Shown: in pieces, positions 39,463 to 49,626 of the stretch
Numbering within the stretch: position 1 is the first letter of the stretch
How the letters are laid out: each line of letters begins with the position of its first letter
Source: Streptomyces asoensis
Lineage (GTDB): Bacteria > Actinomycetota > Actinomycetes > Streptomycetales > Streptomycetaceae
DNA length: 64,000 bases
NCBI RefSeq assembly: GCF_016860545.1
Contig: NZ_BNEB01000003.1
Span: forward strand, 1,178,001 to 1,242,000
Direction of reading: 5' to 3'
The notes under the pieces: generated by a model
Told to the model about the DNA's origin: nothing
The model's database searches: none
The model's input: only the letters and a program-made list of their open reading frames with translations
Program-made: the position numbers and the translations under genes

Positions 39463-42400
39463 GTGAGCAGCAGGCCATCCCGAGGCGCTGCTCGCCTCGC
39501 AGCCATACTCGACGCGCTTCCCGACGCGTTGTTGCTGGTCAACGCCAACGGGACGGTCGTCAACGCGAACACCATCGCGCTCGAGGCCTTCGAGACACCG
39601 GGCACCGCTCTCGTGGGGCGGGGGCTGCTCGACCTGCTGCCGCAGTTCGACTCCAAGCTCATCCCCGGCTCCATGCGGCGGCCCGACCACATGGACCCCC
39701 GGGGCCGGACCAAGCCCACCCGGATGGTCGCCCGCCGCACCGACGGCAGCGAGTTCCCGGTCGAGGTCACCAGCGCGAACCTGGAGAACGGCCAGCAGGC
39801 CTACGACGGCTACGGCTACTCCTCCGCCTCCGACGAACTGCTGATGCTCGTCGTACGCGACCTGTCCGGCACCGTCGACACCGAGGCCGAGCTGGCGCGC
39901 TCGCAGCGGCAGACCGAGATGATCCTGCGGGCCGCGTCCGAGGGCGTCGTGGGCACCGACACCGACGGACGGATCGTCCTGGTCAACCCGGCCGCCGCCC
40001 AGATCCTGGGATACCGGGCCAGTGATCTCGGCGCGAAGGAACTGCACACCCTCGTCCTGCACTCGCGCGCCGACGGTTCGCCCTTCCCCTACGACGAGTC
40101 GCCGCTCGCCGACACCCTGCGCTCCGGGCGCAAGCACCGGGTGCGCGGGCAGGTGCTGTGGTCCAAGAGCGGGGACCGGGTCGCCGTCGACCTGACGACC
40201 GCGCCCGTGCGCGACGGCGATCAGCTCGTCGGCGCCGTCATGACCTTCACCGACCGGCGGCCCTTCGACGCCCTGGCCGAGGAGAAGGACGGCGTCGAGA
40301 AGCGGCACGCGGAGGAGCTGGAGAAGCTCTCCGAGGAGCACGCCTCCGACCTCACCGCGCTGCGCCAGCAGCACGTCACCGAGCTCGAGGAGCTGCGCGA
40401 AGGGCACGAGGAGGAACTCGCGTCCGGCGAGGAGCGCTACGCGGCCCTCGCGGAACGGGAGAAGGACCGCTACGAGGCGCTCGCGGGACGGCACGAGCAG
40501 TTGCTCACCCTCCTCGGCGGCTCCCTGCGCGGTCCGCTGGACGAGCTGCGCCGCGAACTGGCCGCGCTCGCCGCCGACGACGCGGGACAGCTCTGGCCCG
40601 AGGCCAACCAGGTGCTTCACCACCTGTCCGCCGGCTACTCGCGGATCACCACGCTCATCGACAACGTCCTCGGCTATCAGCGTCTCGACACCGGGTCGGA
40701 GGTCATCGCCCGGACGAAGGTGATGCTGGACGCCGTCGTCGCCGCCGGTGTCGACGGCGCCGTGGATCTCATCGGACCGGGACGGGTGCAGTTCGCCGTC
40801 CACGCGCCGCCCATCGAGGCCGAGGTCGACGCGCGTCTGCTCGCGACCGCGCTCGCGCACCTCGTCGCCGACGTCGCGGGCGTCGACGCGACCGGCAACG
40901 CGCCCGTCTCGGCGGGCGGTTACATGGACAACACGGTCGTGGTGGCGGCCGCCCAGCGCGGTGAGGTCGTACGCATCGAGGTGCGCGGGCCGTACGCCGG
41001 CGGCGACCCCGTGCACCAACCGATCGTGCGGGGCATCGTGCGGGCCCACGGCGGCGTGCTCCAGACGCACGAGGTGCCGGGCATGAGCGGCAGCGCGTAC
41101 GTGCTCGAGGTGCCGCTGGGCGGCGGCGCGGGAGCCGTGGCGGCCCCGGCCCTGCCCGTCCTCTCCGCCGGTCCGGACGCGGCGGCGCCGCAGGACGTGC
41201 CGGGCGAGTACGGCGTCGGCGGCCGCCGGCGGGCCCGGCGGTCCTCCGTGGACGCCTTCCTGGAGAGCGACGGCCCGGGCCCCGAGGGCGGCGCGGACCC
41301 CGAGGCAGCCCTTCCGACCGGACGGCGGCGCAGGCGCGCCGCGGGCGCGGCACCGGACGAGCTGCCGGGTGAGGCCCCGGCGGCCCTCGGCGCGGCGGAG
41401 GGCCCCGAGGACGCCGACGGCTCCGGCGGTACCGGGCGGCGACGCGGGCGGTCGGCCGAGGTGGCCGTCGCCGGGGCCGCTCCCGGTATGCCCGCGGGGG
41501 CGGGGGCGGGAGTGAGCGAGGGCGCCGTCGTCACCGCCGCCGAGCACGCGGCCGGGACCGCCGCCTCGGGTACGGGACTCGGCGGCACCGTTCCGCCGCA
41601 GGGCGTACCCGCACCCGACGGACGGCTCGCCCCGGCCGGGCAGCAGCCCCAGAACGCGTTGGCGCCCGCGCTGCCCGCCCTCCCGGTGGCACCGGCCGCG
41701 GGAAGGGCCCCGGGAGACGCCGCCGGAGCCGACCCGGCGACCGGCGCGGGTCCGCAGGCGGGGTCCGAGGACGGCCAGCCGACGGGACGCCGACGGCGTG
41801 CCCTGGCCGCCGCGAACGAGCGCGCCGCCGCGCAGGAGGCGGGCCCGCGTGCGGTGTTCGCCCTGCCTCCCGCGGAGGCCGACCGGGCGACCGACGGTCC
41901 CGTCGGCCCCACCGAGGCCGAGCAGGTCGGAGCAGCGGGGCCCCTTCCGGTTCCGGGTCGGATTCCGGGTCAGGTTCAGGGACAGGCTCCGGGTCCCGTT
42001 CCGGGTCAGATTCAGGGACAGGCTCCGGGTCCCGTTCCGGGTCAGATTCAGGGACAGGCTCCGGGTCCCGTTCCGGGTCAGATTCAGGGTCAGGCTCCGG
42101 GTCCCGTTCCGGGTCAGGTTCCCGCCCTGGGTCCGGTTCCGGGCGGGGTTCCCGCTCCGGGCATGACTCCGGCCCCGCTTCCCGGCTCGATCCCGGCGCC
42201 GGGCACGGTCCCGGCTCCGGGCATGATTCCGGCTCCGGGCACGGTTCCGGCTGTTGCTCCGGGAGCGGTTCAGGTGCCTGGTCAGGCTCCGATCCCGGCG
42301 CAGGCGCCGATCCTCGCGCAGGGGCAGGTGCCCGTACAGGGACAGGTCCCCGCGCAGGAGCAGGTGCCCGCGCAGGGTCAGCCGCCGGTCCAGGCCGCCG

Positions 42401-44259
42401 GCCAGGGTTCCGCCGAGGACGCGGCGATCGACCATGGACGGCACGACGCCGTACCGCACGACCAGGGCGACGACCACACTCCGCCCCAGCCGCACCCCAC
42501 GACCGCGCCCACGGGCCGCCGACGCCGTGCTGTCGCCCAGCCCGCGGAAGCCGCCGTTCCGGCCCAGGTCCCGCCCCAACTCCACCCGCAGGCACCGCAA
42601 GCACCGCAGGCACTACAGCCGGCGCAGCCGCAGGGGCCCGGTGGCGGCCCGGCGGTTCCGGTGCAGGGCGGTGCTCCCGTGCCCGGGCAGCCGGTGCCGG
42701 GACAGCCGGCCGTGGGACAGCCCGTCCCCGCCCAGGCGGCGCCCGGTCTGCCCGCGCAGGTCGCGGCGGCTTCCGGTGCCCACCCGGGCGCGGCCGCCGT
42801 ACCGCACGCGTCCGGGCAGGGTCAGCCGCTCCCGGCCGAAGCGGCTCCGGCGCCCGGGGCCGCCCCGCGGCCCGTGGCGCCGACGCCGACTCCCGGCGCG
42901 GGCACGCCGCTGCCGCCCGAGGCGTCCGCCGGACAACCGCGGGTGGCCCAGCCGCTGCCCGCCGAGTCCGCGGCGGGCCAGCCGGTGGACCCGCATTCGA
43001 CGCAGGGACGGGCGATCAGCGTCCGCACCCTGGGCCAGGGTGTGCCGTTCACCCGCCAGGCCGCGCAGGTCCAGCAGGCGCAGGGGGCGCGTCCGGCGCA
43101 GCCGGGGCTTCCGGTGGCGCAGTCCTCGGCCACTCCCGCCCCGCACGCCCCCGGCGGTTCCGGGCGGCGCCGCAAGCTGGGCACCCCGCCCGATCCGGCG
43201 ACCCGCCCGGAGCAGACGGCGCGTCCGCACCCGTCGGGGGAGCAGCCCGCGGCGGCGCAGGTCCCGGCGGCCGCACAGCCCGTCGCGGCCCCGGTACCGC
43301 CGGTCGGTGCGGCACCCGCGCCGATGCCCGCGCCCGCGGCGGCGCCCGTGCCGCATCCCTCCCTCGCGGGTCAGTCGCGGCTCGTGCCCGGTGGGCCCGG
43401 GACGGAGGGGGCCGGGCGCTCGTACGCCATAGGGGCCCCCGACGAGAACGCCGCCGAGGGACCCGAGCCGCTCGACGGTCCCGGTGGGGCCGTCGAGGTG
43501 GCCGACCTGCCGCGTCCGCAGCCTCTGGACGACGAGCTGCCCCCGGAGCCGCTGGACAACCCGCGCCGGCTGCTGGTCTGGCCGGCTCCGGACGTCCACA
43601 CGCAGCAGGCGCTCAGCGACCGCGGCTACCGGCCGGTGATCGTGCACTCGCGCGAGGAGGTCGACGCCCAGATCGCCGCCTTCCCGGCCGCGCTGTTCGT
43701 GGACCCGCTGACCGGGCCGATCACCCGTACGGCGTTGCAGTCGCTGCGTACGGCCGCGGTGGCCGCCGAGGTCCCGGTGCTGGTCACGGCCGGTCTCGGG
43801 CAGGCGACGCGCGAGGCGGCCTACGGCGCGGACCCCGCCGTCCTGCTGAAGGCGCTCGCGCCGCGCGACAGCGAGCAGCATCCGCCCCGGGTGCTGCTCG
43901 TCGAGGAGCACGCCGAGATCGCCCTCGCCCTGACCTCGACGCTGGAGCGGCGCGGGATGCAGGTGGCGCGGGCGGCCAGCGACGCCGACGCGGTCACCCT
44001 CGCGGGTCAGCTGCGGCCGAACCTGGTCGTGATGGACCTGATGCAGGTGCACCGCCATCAGTCCGGGATCCTGGACTGGCTGCGCGCGAACGGCCAGCTC
44101 AACCGCACGCCCCTGGTCGTCTACACGGCCGCCGTGGACCAGGCCGACCTGCCGCGGCTGGCGTCGGGGGAGACGGTGCTCTTCCTCGCCGAGCGTTCGA
44201 CGAGTCCCGAGGTGCAGAGCCGGATCGTGGACCTGCTCGCCCGCATCGGCACCAACTAG
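39463..44259 (+). CDS. Large PAS-PAS / degenerate kinase / receiver protein with Pro-Gln-Gly repeat region
   Basis: 1598 residues. PAS domains lie at about 8-140 (ILDALPDALLLVNANGTVVN) and 154-265 (ILRAASEGVVGTDTDGRIVLVNP). A Glu-rich coiled coil (about 275-345) follows, then a dimerisation-like segment (LLTLLGGSLRGPLDEL, about 346-400) with no phospho-accepting His, and a weak HATPase-like region to about 560. Residues about 565-1350 are low-complexity, including four perfect 12-residue repeats. The C-terminal receiver starts near 1477 with phospho-acceptor-like Asp1525 (VVMDLMQ). From memory it resembles SCO4009. It probably signals by protein contacts rather than autophosphorylation. GTG 39463 has AGGGAGGA 8 bases upstream. 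Confidence 0.82.
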   Translation: MSSRPSRGAARLAAILDALPDALLLVNANGTVVNANTIALEAFETPGTALVGRGLLDLLPQFDSKLIPGSMRRPDHMDPRGRTKPTRMVARRTDGSEFPVEVTSANLENGQQAYDGYGYSSASDELLMLVVRDLSGTVDTEAELARSQRQTEMILRAASEGVVGTDTDGRIVLVNPAAAQILGYRASDLGAKELHTLVLHSRADGSPFPYDESPLADTLRSGRKHRVRGQVLWSKSGDRVAVDLTTAPVRDGDQLVGAVMTFTDRRPFDALAEEKDGVEKRHAEELEKLSEEHASDLTALRQQHVTELEELREGHEEELASGEERYAALAEREKDRYEALAGRHEQLLTLLGGSLRGPLDELRRELAALAADDAGQLWPEANQVLHHLSAGYSRITTLIDNVLGYQRLDTGSEVIARTKVMLDAVVAAGVDGAVDLIGPGRVQFAVHAPPIEAEVDARLLATALAHLVADVAGVDATGNAPVSAGGYMDNTVVVAAAQRGEVVRIEVRGPYAGGDPVHQPIVRGIVRAHGGVLQTHEVPGMSGSAYVLEVPLGGGAGAVAAPALPVLSAGPDAAAPQDVPGEYGVGGRRRARRSSVDAFLESDGPGPEGGADPEAALPTGRRRRRAAGAAPDELPGEAPAALGAAEGPEDADGSGGTGRRRGRSAEVAVAGAAPGMPAGAGAGVSEGAVVTAAEHAAGTAASGTGLGGTVPPQGVPAPDGRLAPAGQQPQNALAPALPALPVAPAAGRAPGDAAGADPATGAGPQAGSEDGQPTGRRRRALAAANERAAAQEAGPRAVFALPPAEADRATDGPVGPTEAEQVGAAGPLPVPGRIPGQVQGQAPGPVPGQIQGQAPGPVPGQIQGQAPGPVPGQIQGQAPGPVPGQVPALGPVPGGVPAPGMTPAPLPGSIPAPGTVPAPGMIPAPGTVPAVAPGAVQVPGQAPIPAQAPILAQGQVPVQGQVPAQEQVPAQGQPPVQAAGQGSAEDAAIDHGRHDAVPHDQGDDHTPPQPHPTTAPTGRRRRAVAQPAEAAVPAQVPPQLHPQAPQAPQALQPAQPQGPGGGPAVPVQGGAPVPGQPVPGQPAVGQPVPAQAAPGLPAQVAAASGAHPGAAAVPHASGQGQPLPAEAAPAPGAAPRPVAPTPTPGAGTPLPPEASAGQPRVAQPLPAESAAGQPVDPHSTQGRAISVRTLGQGVPFTRQAAQVQQAQGARPAQPGLPVAQSSATPAPHAPGGSGRRRKLGTPPDPATRPEQTARPHPSGEQPAAAQVPAAAQPVAAPVPPVGAAPAPMPAPAAAPVPHPSLAGQSRLVPGGPGTEGAGRSYAIGAPDENAAEGPEPLDGPGGAVEVADLPRPQPLDDELPPEPLDNPRRLLVWPAPDVHTQQALSDRGYRPVIVHSREEVDAQIAAFPAALFVDPLTGPITRTALQSLRTAAVAAEVPVLVTAGLGQATREAAYGADPAVLLKALAPRDSEQHPPRVLLVEEHAEIALALTSTLERRGMQVARAASDADAVTLAGQLRPNLVVMDLMQVHRHQSGILDWLRANGQLNRTPLVVYTAAVDQADLPRLASGETVLFLAERSTSPEVQSRIVDLLARIGTN
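41968..42111 (+). repeat. Four 36-bp in-frame tandem repeats
   Basis: Units at 41968-42003, 42004-42039, 42040-42075 and 42076-42111 encode GQ(V/I)QGQAPGPVP, residues 836-883 of the PAS/receiver protein. The units are nearly identical in DNA, indicating recent expansion. Confidence 0.95.
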
Positions 44260-44315
44260 GCCCTCCGGGCCGCGGCACGGTCCCTGGCCCAAGCCGAGCC
44301 AGAGCCGACCCGTCA

Positions 44316-44380
44316 GCCGAGGCCGGGCCGGGGCCGAGGCCGGGCCGGGTGGAGGTCGGGCAGGGCCGAGGTCGGGCAGG
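44316..44380. repeat. 17/16-bp tandem repeats between convergent genes
   Basis: GCCGAGGCCGGGCCGGG occurs twice (44316-44349), followed by GAGGTCGGGCAGG twice with period 16 (44352-44380). They fill the gap between the PAS/receiver gene and the TetR gene. Confidence 0.85.
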
Positions 44381-44398
44381 TCCCGGGACCCGTTGGGG

Positions 44399-44980
44399 TC
44401 ACGGGGTGACCAGGCGTCGTGCCGCTTCCTTGATGGAGGCCCGCAGGCGGTCGCGGTCGGTGTCCTCGGAGCCGGCCAGGATGCGGCTCATCTGGGGGAC
44501 GAAAGCGGCCCAGTTGGCCATCGCGATCAGCAGGAAGAACAGGTCGCGGGCCGGGATGGCGTCGGAGATCACCCCTCGGTCCTGGCCGTCCTGCATCGCG
44601 GCGACCTTGACCGCGTAGTGCTCCTGGCGTCGCGCCTCGTCGGGCAGTTCGCCGAGGCCGTACTCGATGCCCTCCCAGTGCAGGAGGCGCAGCAGTTCGG
44701 GATGGGCCGCGTGATAGTCCATCAGCCGGTCGAGCCAGCCGTCGATGTCGTCCGGGTCGACCGGGACGGCGGCGGCGAGGTCCACCATGCTGCGGCCGAG
44801 GACCTGGGAGAACAGCTCGGCCTTGTTGCCGAAGTAGGCGTAGATGAGCTGCTTGTTCGCCTTGGCCTCGGCGGCGATGCGGTCGATGCGGGCGCCCGCG
44901 ATGCCGTGGCGGGCGAACTCCGTCACGGCCGCGTCGAAGATCCGGGCCCGGGTGGCCTCGGGATCCCTGGTGGTTGCCAT
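44399..44980 (-). CDS. TetR-family multidrug-responsive repressor (SCO4008-like)
   Basis: 193 residues. The HTH is TRARIFDAAVTEFARHGIAGARIDRIAAEAKANKQLIYAYFGNKAELF, and the ligand domain contains LLRLLHWEGIEYGLGELPDEARRQ. From memory it is the S. coelicolor SCO4008 homologue, a repressor of the divergent MFS gene SCO4007 that releases DNA on binding diverse cationic drugs. TACGAT (complement of 44987-44992) lies 6 bases before the ATG, so translation is leaderless. Operator O1 covers the -35 area of this promoter, which implies autorepression. Confidence 0.88.
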   Translation of the reverse strand: MATTRDPEATRARIFDAAVTEFARHGIAGARIDRIAAEAKANKQLIYAYFGNKAELFSQVLGRSMVDLAAAVPVDPDDIDGWLDRLMDYHAAHPELLRLLHWEGIEYGLGELPDEARRQEHYAVKVAAMQDGQDRGVISDAIPARDLFFLLIAMANWAAFVPQMSRILAGSEDTDRDRLRASIKEAARRLVTP

Positions 44981-45002
44981 GGGGACATCGTAGCGAGCGG
45001 GT

Positions 45003-45018
45003 AACCAACCAGTTGGTT
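45003..45018. promoter_or_regulatory. TetR operator O1 (AACCAA-CCAG-TTGGTT)
   Basis: A 6-bp inverted repeat with 4-bp centre lies 22 bases upstream of the TetR start, over its -35 region. Its core is the exact reverse complement of O2. Confidence 0.85.
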
Positions 45019-45062
45019 GACAGGGAATTCCCGCTCACCGCACACTGTTCCCCTTCCATCCC

Positions 45063-45078
45063 AACCAACTGGTTGGTT
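45063..45078. promoter_or_regulatory. TetR operator O2 (AACCAA-CTGG-TTGGTT)
   Basis: It lies exactly 60 bp from O1 and 48 bases before the MFS start. Including flanks, 18 bp (AACCAACTGGTTGGTTAC) match the reverse complement of O1, so each operator faces its own gene in the same orientation. Confidence 0.85.
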
Positions 45079-45126
45079 ACCGGATAGCCGGCTGCCGTCA
45101 GAGCCGGTCGAAGGAGCACCACCGCC

Positions 45127-46452
45127 ATGCCGTCCGAAGTCGCCGCCCCCGGCGGAGCCGTCGAAACGAGTGAAGCCCACGCCACCCGGGCAGCCCGGAC
45201 AGCGCGCGAGACCGGGGAGGCCCGGGGAGCGCGCCCCGCCCGGGAAGCCCGCGCGCAGGTCCCCGGGGGCCGTGAGGCCGCGAGCCGCCCGGTGGACGCG
45301 CCCGTGCCCCGCGGGAACCTCCTCCTGGTCCTCATCGCCCTGTGCACCGCCGTCACGGCCGCCAACATCTACCTCGCGGCCCCGCTCCTCCCCCTCATCG
45401 CCCGCGACTTCGGCTCGACGCCCTCGGCCGTGGCCTGGATCGCCTCGGTCGCGCAGTTCGGCTACGCGGCCGGTCTGCTGCTCTTCGCCCCGCTGGGCGA
45501 CCGGGTGAACCGGCGCCGGCTCGTCGCCGTCCTCTCCCTCGTCACCACGGCGGCCCTGCTCGCGGGCGCCGGCGCCGCCGGGACCGCCGCCCTGGCCGCC
45601 ACGGTGTTCGTCGCCTCGGCCGCGACCGTCGTCCCGCAGCTCCTCGTGCCGCTGGTCGCCGAGCGCGCCCCCGCCGACCGGCGCGCCCGGCACGTCGCCG
45701 CGGTGATCGCCGGGCTCTTCACGGGCATCGTCGCGGCCCGCGTCCTGGGCGGGCTCGCCGGGCAGGCCTTCGGCTGGCGGGCGGTGTTCGTGGGCGCGGC
45801 GGTCCTGACCACGGCCCTGGGCCTGCTGACGGCGGCCGCGCTCCCCGCCGAACGCCGCCGACCCCGCGAGGGCCGTCTCTTCGCCGGGCTCACCGCGATG
45901 CCGGGTCTGGTCCGGCGCTCGCCCGACCTGTGGCGGGCCTGCGTACGGCAGGCCGGGATGTACGGCGCCTGGAGCGCGCTGTGGACCTCGCTCGCGCTGC
46001 TGCTGACCGGCGGCGCCTACGGCATGTCGACCGCGACCGCCGGTCTCTTCGGCCTCTTCGGACTGGCCGCCGGGGTCGTCGCGCCGCTGGCGGGCGGTCT
46101 GGTCGACCGTTTCGGCGCCGCGAAGGTCGTCCGCAACGCGTATCTCCTCGCCGCCGTCTCGGTCCCGCTGTTCTGGCTGGGCGGGCGGGTCCTCGTGGCG
46201 CTCTTCGTGGCCGCGATCGTGATCCACGTGGCCCTGGTCGCCTCCCATGTCGCCAACCAGACCCTGGCCCTGACGACCACGTCAGCCCCGGCCACGGCCA
46301 ACAGCGCCTACGTCGTCGCGGGCTTCGCCGGCGGCGCCACCGCCTCGGCCCTGGCCGGCCTCGCCTTCAGCCACTTCGGCTGGGGAGGGGTCGTCGCGGT
46401 GGCGGGCACCTGGCTCGCCCTGGGCTGGACGACCACGACCGCACGCCGCTGA
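45127..46452 (+). CDS. MFS multidrug exporter (SCO4007-like)
   Basis: 441 residues, about 12 helices after a 60-residue Ala/Arg-rich N-terminal tail. Helix 1 contains LIALCTAVTAANIYLAAPLLPLIARDFG, loop 2-3 has GDRVNRRRL (motif A), and helix 5 has GIVAARVLGGLAGQAFGWRAVF. AAGGAG lies 10 bases before ATG 45127. It is divergent from the TetR repressor, with paired operators between. It probably exports cationic dyes or antibiotics. Confidence 0.87.
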   Translation: MPSEVAAPGGAVETSEAHATRAARTARETGEARGARPAREARAQVPGGREAASRPVDAPVPRGNLLLVLIALCTAVTAANIYLAAPLLPLIARDFGSTPSAVAWIASVAQFGYAAGLLLFAPLGDRVNRRRLVAVLSLVTTAALLAGAGAAGTAALAATVFVASAATVVPQLLVPLVAERAPADRRARHVAAVIAGLFTGIVAARVLGGLAGQAFGWRAVFVGAAVLTTALGLLTAAALPAERRRPREGRLFAGLTAMPGLVRRSPDLWRACVRQAGMYGAWSALWTSLALLLTGGAYGMSTATAGLFGLFGLAAGVVAPLAGGLVDRFGAAKVVRNAYLLAAVSVPLFWLGGRVLVALFVAAIVIHVALVASHVANQTLALTTTSAPATANSAYVVAGFAGGATASALAGLAFSHFGWGGVVAVAGTWLALGWTTTTARR

Positions 46453-47063
46453 GCTGACACCGGCGCTGACGCGGACACCGGCGCCGAAGCTGACGCCGCC
46501 GCCGACCCTCACACCGGCGCCGACACCGGCGTCCACGGGCCTGGGCCGGCACCACCCGGTCCGCCGGGACCACCAGGACCACCGGGTCCGGCCGGCAGCC
46601 GGGTCCACCCACGCGCCGGTTCTGCCGGGTCCGCCTCCACCCAGCGCGGCCGGTCCACCCGGCCGCATGGCGCGCCGGGTCCGCAGGGACCGTCCGGTCG
46701 GTCGACCGCGGGTTCGCCCGGTCCGCAGGGACCGTCCGGTCGGTCGGCCGCGGGTTCGCCCGGTCCGCCCCGCCGACGCATCCGTCCGGTCCGGCGGGCC
46801 ACGACTTCCGACGCCCACGACGGGGTGGGCGGCGGCCGCGGCGTGCTGGGCCGACGACGGACGCCGCAGCCCCCGCCCCGGTCCCGCCCCGCCCCTTGGC
46901 GGCCCCGCGGCCCGGCGAGGGCGTACCGCGACGTGCACCGCGTCCGCGGCCGGGCGGCCGGTGGGCCCGCGCGCGGGTCCGCCGGGCAGGGGCCGCGAGG
47001 TGCCCTGCCCGGCGGAGACGCGTGGGGACAGCCGCGCCGTGCCGGCGCTCGGAGCCGGATGGG
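46453..47063. other. 611-bp spacer rich in short repeats, no gene seen
   Basis: Starts with CACCGGCGCTGACGC-type units (46455-46530) and includes a 42-bp tandem repeat (separate entry). Open frames here are Gly/Pro/Arg-rich shadows. The region lies between the end of the MFS gene and the end of a convergent ligase gene. Confidence 0.6.
46678..46761. repeat. Two 42-bp tandem repeats
   Basis: Units 46678-46719 and 46720-46761 differ by one base (GTCGACCGCG versus GTCGGCCGCG). A third partial copy (GGTCCGC) follows at 46762. Confidence 0.9.
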
Positions 47064-48719
<1,656 letters not shown>

Positions 48720-48908
48720 GGCGTCCTCCTGGGCGGCGACATTGCCTACGCGGTGGTAACGGTTGTGCTGATTCTGCGCACATACCGCGCGGTATGTCAC
48801 TAGGGAACGGCGATCGATCAGGTCACGACGCGACCCCGGCGCCCCCCTGGCACCTCCCCGACGCCTCCCCGGCACCCTCTCGGCCCCGATCGGGGCCGTC
48901 GTACGGCG

Positions 48909-49466
48909 TCAGCGCACCAGCACCAGCTCGGGGTCCTCGCGCAGCTTGCCGAGCGCACGCGACACCGCCGACTTCACCGTGCCCACCGAGACACCGAGGA
49001 CCTCGGCCGTCTGGACCTCGCTGAGGTCCTCGTAATACCTGAGGACGACCATCGCCCGCTGCCGCGCGGGCAGCTTCAGGATCGCCCGCCACATGGCGTC
49101 GTGCAGCGCCTGCCGCTCCGCCGGGTCGTCCGCGGCGCCGACCGGCTCCGGCTCCGGCGGCTCGTCGCACACGAACTCGTCGACCTTGCGCTTGCGCCAC
49201 TGCGACGTGCGGGTGTTCAGCAGGGCCCGGCGGACGTAGCCGTCCAGTGCCCGGTGGTCCTCGATCCGCTCCCACGCGACATAGGTCTTGGTGAGCGCGG
49301 TCTGGAGCAGGTCCTCCGCGTCACTGGGGTTCGCCGTCAGCGACCGTGCGGTGCGCAGCAGCGCCGGCTGGCGGGCACTGACGTACGAGGCGAAGGACGG
49401 GTACGCCGGACACCGGGAAGGCCGCGTCATCGCGTTCGAGGCACTGGTGCAGACGGGTGTGGTCAT
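48909..49466 (-). CDS. SigE-family (ECF-like) RNA polymerase sigma factor
   Basis: 185 residues. Region 2 is FASYVSARQPALLRTARSLTANPSDAEDLLQTALTKTYVAWERIEDHRALDGYVRRALLNTRTSQWRKRK. Region 4 is LPARQRAMVVLRYYEDLSEVQTAEVLGVSVGTVKSAVSRALGKLRE. The actinobacterial SigE subfamily (about 170-190 residues) fits. TAGCGT (complement of 49473-49478) lies 6 bases before the ATG, so a leaderless transcript is likely. No anti-sigma gene is adjacent; the divergent/convergent neighbours are metabolic genes. Confidence 0.88.
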   Translation of the reverse strand: MTTPVCTSASNAMTRPSRCPAYPSFASYVSARQPALLRTARSLTANPSDAEDLLQTALTKTYVAWERIEDHRALDGYVRRALLNTRTSQWRKRKVDEFVCDEPPEPEPVGAADDPAERQALHDAMWRAILKLPARQRAMVVLRYYEDLSEVQTAEVLGVSVGTVKSAVSRALGKLREDPELVLVR

Positions 49467-49626
49467 GGCTCCACGCTAGGTTCGCGGCCCGGCCGGGCGG
49501 ATCGGCCGCAGGTCCCGAAGACGCGTCCCTCTCAGGTTGTAGGGGTGGTGCCCGCCCCACCTCCTGTAGGTGGACGAGGAGACGGGGACTACTCCGGGAC
49601 GACCCCTGGGGGCTCCTCCCGGCGGC

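Noticed and set aside
38515..42600. A 1361-codon open frame on the minus strand across the PAS/receiver gene
   Set aside because: Translation is Arg/Gly/Asp-rich without domains and mirrors the real gene on the plus strand; long antisense frames are normal in high-GC DNA.
46509..46802. 97-residue Pro/Gly-rich frame in the 611-bp gap
   Set aside because: It is a translation of the 42-bp DNA repeat, with no ribosome site and no family.
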